Assembly (NCBI GenBank): GCA_036924285.1 | Contig: JAYKYS010000001.1 | Location: 10,565,501 to 10,629,500, forward strand | From: Asterella californica | Taxonomy: Eukaryota > Streptophyta > Marchantiopsida > Marchantiales > Aytoniaceae | Length of the DNA stretch: 64,000 bases | Reading direction: 5' to 3' | Shown here: one piece after another, positions 57,284-64,000 of the stretch | Numbering within the stretch: the first letter of the stretch is position 1 | Layout of the letters: every line of letters starts with the position of its first letter | The notes under the pieces: generated by a model | Seen by the model: the letters and a program-made list of their open reading frames with translations, nothing else | The model's database searches: none | What the model was told of the DNA's origin: nothing | Translations under genes and position numbers: made by a program

Positions 57284-59535
57284 CTAGTACTTCTTGACAC
57301 GCCACCCATTAACACGAGTGGTCATTAGTGTACCGTCCAACTCTTCCAACTGCAAGGAGCCATTGTCGAAGACCTCCAAGACGCGGTAAGGACCCATCCA
57401 GCGAAGATGAAGTTTCCCGGGGAACTTAGGATGTCGGTTGTCGTAGAGAAGAACCAAGTCCCCATCTACGACGGTTACCTTCCTCAGCTTGCCATTGTAG
57501 TTCATCTTACGTTGCGCTTGTACCTCGTATGTCTTCTCCAAAGCTGCATTCCTGTCTTCTTCAAACTCTACAAAATTCAGAAGATGCTGCTCCTGGCTTT
57601 CTTCTTCTCCCATGCGTTCGGATACGGCTAACCAGTATGTTGAGACCTCTAACTCAATGGGCACAATAGATATCATGCCATAAGTTAGGTAGAAAGGCGT
57701 CTTCTGGGTTGTGACTTTAGGTGAAATCTTGAAAGCCCATAACACAGATGGCAATTTCGTGTCCCAATCATACGCATGGTTAACAGTTACCTTATTCAGG
57801 ATGTTACACAGAAGACCGTTCGACTTCTCCGTCAGTCCGTTCGCTTTTGGGTTGTACGGCGTCGTCTTCCGATGCTTAATCCTGAAGTATTGGGTCAGGA
57901 GAGAGATAGTCTCATTTAAGAAATGAGTACCCCTATCTGATACTAATTCCAGCGGACATCTGTACCTAGTGATGATGTTGTGTCAAAGGAACCTGGCTAC
58001 CACTGCGGCATCGTTCTTTCTTGTGGCTTCGCCTTCCACCATCTTGGTAGCATAGTCGATAGCTATTAAAATGTACCGTGCTCGTGTTCTTCTCGCCACC
58101 GGGACGATAGGACCCACAAAGTCGATCCCTCACTTTTCGAACGGAGCAAGTGGAAGAATGGGAGTAAGAGGCCACCTAGTAGTAGCTGTCGGTCTTCCCA
58201 CCCTTTGGCACGCATCGCATTTCCTGATCTCCTGAAAAGTGTCTCTGTACATGGTCGACCACCAGTATCCGGCGTCTAACATCTTCTTCACTGTGGTTTT
58301 CAGCCCGTAGTGACCCCCAGCATCTTCGTAGTGAAGACATGTGATCACTAGTTTAATCTCTGAAGGCTCAATCTCTTTAGCTTCTCGTCATGTCCCTTCC
58401 GAAACAGGATACCCTGGAAGATGGCGTAAGGACCTACCTTGTGTAAGAAGACAGCCTTCTGCTCCGCATCCAATCCCTCGGGATACTGTTAGTCTTCCAA
58501 GAACTTCCTTAAGTCCTTGAAGATCGACTCTTCTGTGGAAGTCGCAAAGACTGGATCAGAAGATCTAGTCTCGTCTTTTGGGAAGCAGGCGGTACGCCCC
58601 CACTCAGATGAAAGTGTCTCTGCGAAAATTGAAAATAACTTCTCGTCAGGGAACTCGTCTTCCACTTCATCTTCTCGTCATTCCGTCTCTAATCTGGATA
58701 GGTAGTCAGCATTAACATGCTGTCTTCCAGGTCTGTACTCAACTGTGTAAGTAAATTCTTGGAATAGGAGAATCCACCTAGCTATCCTACCAGACAAATC
58801 TGCTTTCTTTACAAGATGTTTCAAAGAAAAATGATCCACATAGAAGACAAACGGGTTGGCTAGAAGATAGTGTCTAAACTTCCTACAGGAGTAAATCATG
58901 CCAAGACACTCCCTTTCAGTTGTCGAGTACTTCTTCTCTGCATTACTGAGTTGTCTTCCCGCATAGTAGATGGGATAATCCTTCTTCTTCTCATCTTTCT
59001 GACTCAACACCACCCCTATGGGGAAAGCAGAAACATCCACATAGATATGGAAGACTCTTTCCCAATCAGGTGGCCTTAGGATAAGGGATTCCGACAGAAG
59101 CCTCTTCATTTTTTCGAATGCTTCCTGCTGCTCAGAAGATCAAATGTATGGTTCGTCCTTCTTCAGCAACTTAGTGAGTCTTCCTGCTACCTCTGCGTAC
59201 TTGTCAATAAACCTCCTGTAGTATCTTACGTTGCCCAAGAAGCTTCTCAACTGAGTCAGGTTAGCAGGTGGGTGAAGTTTCATGATGACTTCCACCTTAA
59301 CACAGTCGACTTCTATACCTCTTCCGGAAATTCTATGTCCTAGCAAGATTCCCTTTGACATACCAAAGAAGCACTTCTCAGGGTGAAGAGCCAAACGATG
59401 TTCTCTACACTTCAGAAAACACTTCCTTAGAAATATCAAGTGGTCTTCTCTCGATCCAAACACACAAAAATCATCCAAGAAGATCTCCATGAAAGTGCGA
59501 AGATACTCCTTGAAGATTGTAATCATCAATCTCTC
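57284..59535 (-). pseudogene. Pol remnant of the gypsy element: RT end, RNase H, integrase
   Basis: The RT part starts at about 59535 and has MEIFLDDFCVFGS (an FLDD variant of YxDD), LHPEKCFFG and LRSFLGNVRYYRRFI. RNase H (about 59060-58680) keeps IYVDVSAFPIGVVLSQ, TTERECLGMIY, FYVDHFSLKHLV and NADYLSR, so its catalytic acids look complete. The integrase has HYEDAGGHYG with KCDACQRVG (zinc site), GIDFVGPI, LVSDRGTHF and YNPKANGLTEKSN (D, D, E), and RWMGPYRVLEV (GPY motif), ending RVNGWRVKKY. Interruptions are TGA at PYI, ETE, FEK and RFL, TAA at LED, and a frameshift near 58370-58400. Expected Trp codons at PYI and FEK fit TGG-to-TGA changes. It lies directly upstream of the 3' LTR. Confidence 0.88.
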
Positions 59536-59562
59536 ACATGTTTTCTTTTTAGTGGGTCCTAG

Positions 59563-60122
59563 TGTAGAGGGGGGTGGAAATTCGAGATTCTTTGAGAATA
59601 TTTCAGAATCCTTCTAGAAGTTGTTAAACTTTGAAGGAATAAGCCCATGTGAAAAGATAAGAAGCCCATGTGATTAATGCTTTTACCTTAAGTAATATCT
59701 TAGTAAAACTTGGTAAAAGTAGTTACGGCTGAGTTACCAGAGGGTACCAAAGTAAAAACTTAGAATGTATAAATAGAGGAGTAGAGAAGAGCTCCTCATC
59801 CTTGTTTTCACATTGTCGTAATGACAACTTGAGTAATATAGAGAGTGTGGGATATTTTTAGCATGTGAGAACTTGAGAGCGTCGTTAGAATGGAGGATTT
59901 TAGTTGATGTGTTTAAGGAGATTTTAGTTGATAAGTTTGTGGGTGTATGAATGAGTAAACTTAGCATTTTCCCCTTTAAGATTCATGGTGTGCTTCCACC
60001 AAAGCCATCAGAGGTGACCCCTGAGTGAGAGACAGGCTCGACATTTGCAGATTCATCGGTGGCTATAGTGGAAGTTGAGAGATCGGGGGATAGTTGATCG
60101 ATGAGATCGAGGAGGATTTACA
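59563..60122 (+). other. Foreign segment with TATA box inside the deleted element, possible solo LTR
   Basis: It starts TGTAGAGGGGGGTGGAAATT, contains CCTTCTAGAAG and a TATA box (GTATAAATAGAGG at 59768), and ends near TTACA just before the 5' LTR resumes. Copia LTRs often look like this. I find no clear target-site duplication and no RT or gag. It replaces about 0.87 kb of LTR plus the 5' half of the internal region. Confidence 0.4.
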
Positions 60123-61181
60123 GTACGCAGATCCTAAGTGCTCTACTGGACGAGCCAAGCTACACTTCCACAACTGCTGACAGTCGCCGCCACTCAAGGA
60201 GAACACTTCCCATGCACAATTGAGAGCGAATTCAAGGAAATCCACCACCCAGAAGACACGAGTTAAACTTCTGCACTCAAATCAGCAATCCATTCTCCAG
60301 GAAGAAGGTACATAGGTGTTGGGAAGCTCACTCCCTCTACTTTATGTCCCTACTCCTCGACACATCAGTCTAACCAGCAGGACTGTACGAAGATGCCGTT
60401 CCCTGCTCCTAGACTGTCCACTACTCATCTACATCTCCGAATCGCTGCTGGCGGTAAGAGAATGCAGACTTCTTCCTGCGTTATCCTCCTATTCCAACAT
60501 CGAGTGTAGTGTACACTATAATGTCTATCATGTGTCTGGGTGGGCTCTCCGTCTGCACCGTCAAATCGCTGTGTGTGTGTGCAGAGCCTACAACACCCCC
60601 CATTTCCTACTCTTCGATCCTACTTATGTCGCTGCCATGAGAATCAGAGGAGACGACCACCATGGAGAGAAAGGCGCTGACAGGAGGTTGTCACCCCACA
60701 TGCAAGCGGTTCCCCTTCCTAATTAGCCATCCACCTTGTTGCTCCTACGCTACCTATGCTGTCACATGGTATCCTAACTAATATGACACTGAAAAACTGC
60801 CACCCTTAAGATAGCATATTTGGTCCTACTAGTCAACTTTGGTTACTATCTACTTTGATTGCTTGGTGACAATCTCTACCTGATCTGCTCCTATCAGAAC
60901 TACTAGCTCGGCTTTTGATAAGTTGGGAAGCTGTCGGTGCCTCATGTTTGATATCATGAAGGTCCATCCTCGTAACTCTGGTACCACGAATGCCGTCCCT
61001 CAATCTTACAGGTTGTCTCAGATTCATCCTTTAGATCTGCGTCAGAGAATTGCACCATTTTCTGAGAGAAATTATCCTCAGTACAGAAGCTTCACTCCCT
61101 GTCAATTTAGCCGGTGTTGAGTCAAGACAGCCATAAGTTGTGATCCTGTTCTCTGTTATAGCCTCGTTGAGATTAGAGGAG

Positions 61182-61264
61182 ATCTGGGATCATCGTAGAT
61201 CTGGGATCATCGTAGATCTGGGATCATCGTTCGTAGATCATCGTTCGTAGATCTGGGATCATCG
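61182..61264. repeat. 17-bp tandem expansion in the 5' LTR
   Basis: AGATCTGGGATCATCGT occurs three times in tandem, then partly again. The 3' LTR has a single copy near 54860. The expansion arose after insertion. Confidence 0.85.
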
Positions 61265-61670
61265 TTTGCTGTGCTCTGCTATGCTCAAGACGGTTTTCTC
61301 TTCCATGAGAAGCTACCGTGAGCTTTCCTTGGTACCTAGTTGTAATTCCACAATAACACGCTGTTGCAAATTGAGCTTTCAACTCCTCTACGGTAGGAAC
61401 TTCTTCTGCAGTAAGTGACTGAGCATTCTTGACGTGAGATACCAATTGTCTCATTCTCCTCTGATTGCCAATCTGAGGAGAACTTCGTGACCATTGTAAA
61501 CTCCCCACGTCCATCCAACGCTTCCACCTAAGGCTGGGTGCTTCATCAATCTCTGGATTCTGTCCAGGGGAGAATAGCAATGAAACAATATGGCAGGTCT
61601 TCCACCATCCCACTTTGAGGATTGTCAATAAAGACCTCCAAGCAGTCATTCCTGCACGCTGTTGCAACAC
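61224..61670 (-). other. Open frame inside the 5' LTR, sense strand
   Basis: 148 codons, homologous to 54843-55283. Replacement differences such as Arg/Pro and Ala/Thr leave the frame open, and the C-terminus is altered by the tandem expansion. No domain is recognised. Confidence 0.4.
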
Positions 61671-63592
61671 AGTCTTCGCAGTCCAGCTTCCACTCTTCAG
61701 AAGACGAATCTCGTCTTCCAGAAGATAGCTACTCCGTCTTCCGGGATTCTAACAGTGCTTCCTAGATAGGTGTCGTCTTCCGAGCTATATCTAACCAATC
61801 CTAACTAAACAAGGCCTCGCATGGATTACCAAGAAGACAACCCACCTTGCATTACATCCTACTTCCTATCAGAAGATACAAGATTCGCGAAACATAGAGT
61901 GCATAACAGGTTCAGAAGATGGTTGCGGACTCCTACGGTGCGGACTCCCCGGGACAATTTCCGATTCAATGTCTTTCTCGGAAGACCTCCCAAAGTCAGG
62001 CTTCCCTTCACTAGTCTGACATGTCTTTGTCTTCCTACTCGCAATCTATCCGCACAACAGACTCAAGACAATTGCACTCTGTTCTTCTGACTTCTCACCT
62101 CTCGTACACACTCAGAAGAAGCTTACTGCGCGGTGGGAAGACATGACCCTCGACCATTCTGTCCAGATTCTGCCAGCAAGACTTCTCACGATTCTCTCCT
62201 AAGTTTGGGAAGAAGAAGGAATGGTTGCTATGGGTCGGACAGAAGAGATCCGAAATGGACCCTCACGTCTTCTCGCTCATTTTGCCAACCTTTCAGTCTT
62301 CTAGTCTCTCTAGGAAGATGTGGAGTTGAGAAGCTTGGAAGACCGGGAGGCACAGGCCTAGTTCCCGACTTCCAACTTCTCGAAATAACAAAACAACTCA
62401 CTAAGCCACTCAGGATTCGTACCAAGCCTCTCTTAACACAAAAGCAAATCAAATCTACTCTTGATACGAATTGGTTATAGTCTACTTCCGAAGACAGTCA
62501 AGTTTCAGAAGCGTCTTCCGAAGATGTTTCAATCTTCCGAAGCGTCTTTTGTTCAAGGTTTCGGGGGTAGAGGGGTAGTAAAGGTAGGAAAACTGATAGC
62601 TGGGATCGTCAATTTGTGGACGATGGGTAGGAAGCTCGAATTGAACTCAAGAAGAAGTAGGAAGATGCCTGACAGAAATTGAGCAGCGCTTCCGCACCCA
62701 ATGTCACAATAGGAAAAATGGGGATGGGGATAATCGATCAGGCTGCCTGCAACCAACCGGGGAAGCGCCGGGAATATCAAACAGAGGCGAGAAGCAGTGA
62801 GAAGGGAGAAGAACATGGGAAGAACCTCTACAGTCTTATGTCTGCTTCCTTAGTTGTCTTCGACCTTCCGCGCGCCTCTGGCTCTGGTCCTAGCTCCAAT
62901 GCGATTCCACTGAGCTGCGTCTGTCGTCAGGTCCTGTCTACACCTCAATCGATTAAACCGCCCATCTCCGATTCTACTCAGCTGCTTCCAATGTCAGCTT
63001 CCGGGAGTTCACAGAGAACGCTCTTCACTCCCTATGCTTCCGGCGCTTCAGCAATTCGACCTCGCCTTCCTTCTAGCTTCTAATCGATCCTATCCTCACT
63101 CAATTTCACCTCGCTGCCTGCTCACTCGAAGCTCACCCTCTGAAATCGATCTTCTCAAGCAGTGCTTGCTGCGGGAAGTTGGAATGCGCTAATGCGCTTC
63201 CTCCGCATCTTCCCCGCAGATTAGGGGTTTCGACCCTAGGTGACTTACCCGACCTTCCTATCACCTTGGTGTTACCTAGTAGGTACACCTACTCTTTTAC
63301 CTGGAAATTCATGGTTAGGCCTTCGCGGTCGCTGTCTTCCGGAAGATGGGTGCCCTTCGCCGTCTTCCCGTTTGCCGTCGTCTTCCCGTCTTCCGGAGAC
63401 GCAACTGAGAAGACGTTTTCCGGAAGACGGTCGTCTTCCGAAGAAGTCAACTTCTTATTAAAAAGCTCATAAGATCATCTTCCTTCTAAGGAAGCAGTAA
63501 TCTTAAGTAACAACGCTTCTTCAGTTATACAAACAAGTTATTAATCTTAAAAATTTTAAAAATTCGTGATCTTGTAATTTGTGGGCACCACA

Positions 63593-63597
63593 GGGTA
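63593..63597 (+). repeat. Target-site duplication, right (GGGTA)
   Basis: It directly follows the LTR terminus and matches 52907-52911. Confidence 0.85.
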
Positions 63598-64000
63598 TTC
63601 TTTCTCTCATAAGATCGAGATAGATTCGAGACACATCATATCTGATGTGCGGTCAGTTATTTATCTCGCATGGATAAAGTCTCATGTGAGAAATCTGTAC
63701 AAGAGCTATGACTGAACCACATGGGATGCCTAGGTTAGCCAAGAGCAGAGATCTACACATGCAGTCATTACAACATCGTTTGTCTTTATTCATGAAGTTC
63801 CTCTTGAGTCAAGAGAGTGATTGAGAGTACACACTGAACTATTCTGGGATTGTTCGAGACAAGTTTTCTTTCTCCGTGCTTTTGTTTCATTGGCTATCTC
63901 GTGCTCCTCATGACATGGAGAGATCGTTTGCATGTCCTTCTGTCGAGATGGTCAGTGAGAGCTGATATGTACATGATGAGAGAGGATTAGGTCTTTGTGA
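63598..64000. other. Flanking DNA, no gene recognised
   Basis: This is the right flank of the retrotransposon insertion. It is continuous with the sequence left of 52907 before insertion. No domain or repeat is recognised in the 400 bp available. Confidence 0.45.

Larger units (their letters stand above)
52912..63592 (-). mobile_element. Ty3/gypsy LTR retrotransposon, 10.7 kb, internally deleted
   Basis: On the minus strand the order is 5' LTR (63592-60123, inner end missing), foreign 0.56-kb segment, partial RT, RNase H, integrase and 3' LTR (57222-52912). GGGTA duplications flank it. LTR ends are TGTAGTG/CACTACA in the complete copy and TGTGGTG in the other. gag, protease, the RT catalytic region upstream of FLDD, and the primer-binding site are gone. 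The integrase ends soon after its GPY motif with no chromodomain, which together with long LTRs is more like the Tat/Athila side of Ty3/gypsy than the chromoviruses. The element inserted as a full copy, since both ends and the duplication are intact, and lost its middle later. Confidence 0.88.
60123..63592 (-). repeat. 5' LTR, truncated at its inner end
   Basis: 3470 bp matching 53781-57222, with scattered substitutions and small indels. The inner 869 bp present in the other LTR are absent. It ends at 63592 and is followed by the GGGTA duplication. Confidence 0.88.

Overview
This is nuclear DNA from a land plant. It holds a spliced plant-type alpha/beta-hydrolase gene with GT-AG introns, a PLS-type PPR gene fragment, a plant FCP1/NLI-interacting-factor-like pseudogene, and remnants of Ty3/gypsy, PIF/Harbinger and hAT elements. 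There is no operon structure and there are no bacterial signals. The transposon mix and the PLS-type PPR piece would suit a seed-free plant such as a bryophyte or lycophyte, but I cannot name the species from sequence alone.

Layout. 1-1.7 kb is intergenic with a diverged three-copy 110-bp tandem repeat. 1.72-3.86 kb (minus strand) is the only clearly intact gene: a 351-residue alpha/beta-hydrolase in five coding exons whose catalytic serine is replaced by aspartate. A (CT)38 microsatellite lies upstream of its start. 4.7-6.6 kb has open exon-like blocks with good splice sites on the plus strand that I do not recognise. 7.2-23 kb is AT-rich and gene-poor, with degenerate repeats including a recurrent double-hairpin motif. 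23.04-29.96 kb is a 6.9-kb island with 365-bp terminal inverted repeats, filled with further inverted and tandem copies, including a 165-bp satellite-like array.

30-53 kb is a nest of transposable elements and captured gene pieces. In order these are: a Harbinger transposase with two nonsense codons; a PPR fragment between 58-bp direct repeats; an FCP1-like phosphatase-domain pseudogene; a degenerate gypsy pol; and two inverted, diverged copies of a coding unit with a plant-transposon-type ORF and a Myb/SANT-like ORF. All of this is interspersed with clusters of a short palindrome based on CGCACTNAGTGCG. An hAT transposase pseudogene lies at 45.1-46.7 kb, and an oppositely oriented LTR fragment at 47.7-48.8 kb.

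52.912-63.592 kb is one minus-strand Ty3/gypsy element with unusually long LTRs (4.3 kb), TGTAGTG/CACTACA ends and a 5-bp target-site duplication GGGTA. Its 5' LTR inner end, primer-binding site, gag, protease and most of reverse transcriptase are gone, replaced by a 0.56-kb segment with a TATA box. RNase H and integrase are recognisable but carry nonsense codons, mostly TGA, and one frameshift.

How things work together: apart from the hydrolase, almost everything looks like decayed mobile DNA. The most unusual signals are the Asp-for-Ser hydrolase, the double-hairpin repeat family tied to a shared terminal motif, the palindrome clusters that travel with the ORF1/Myb-like unit, and the nested inverted-repeat island.
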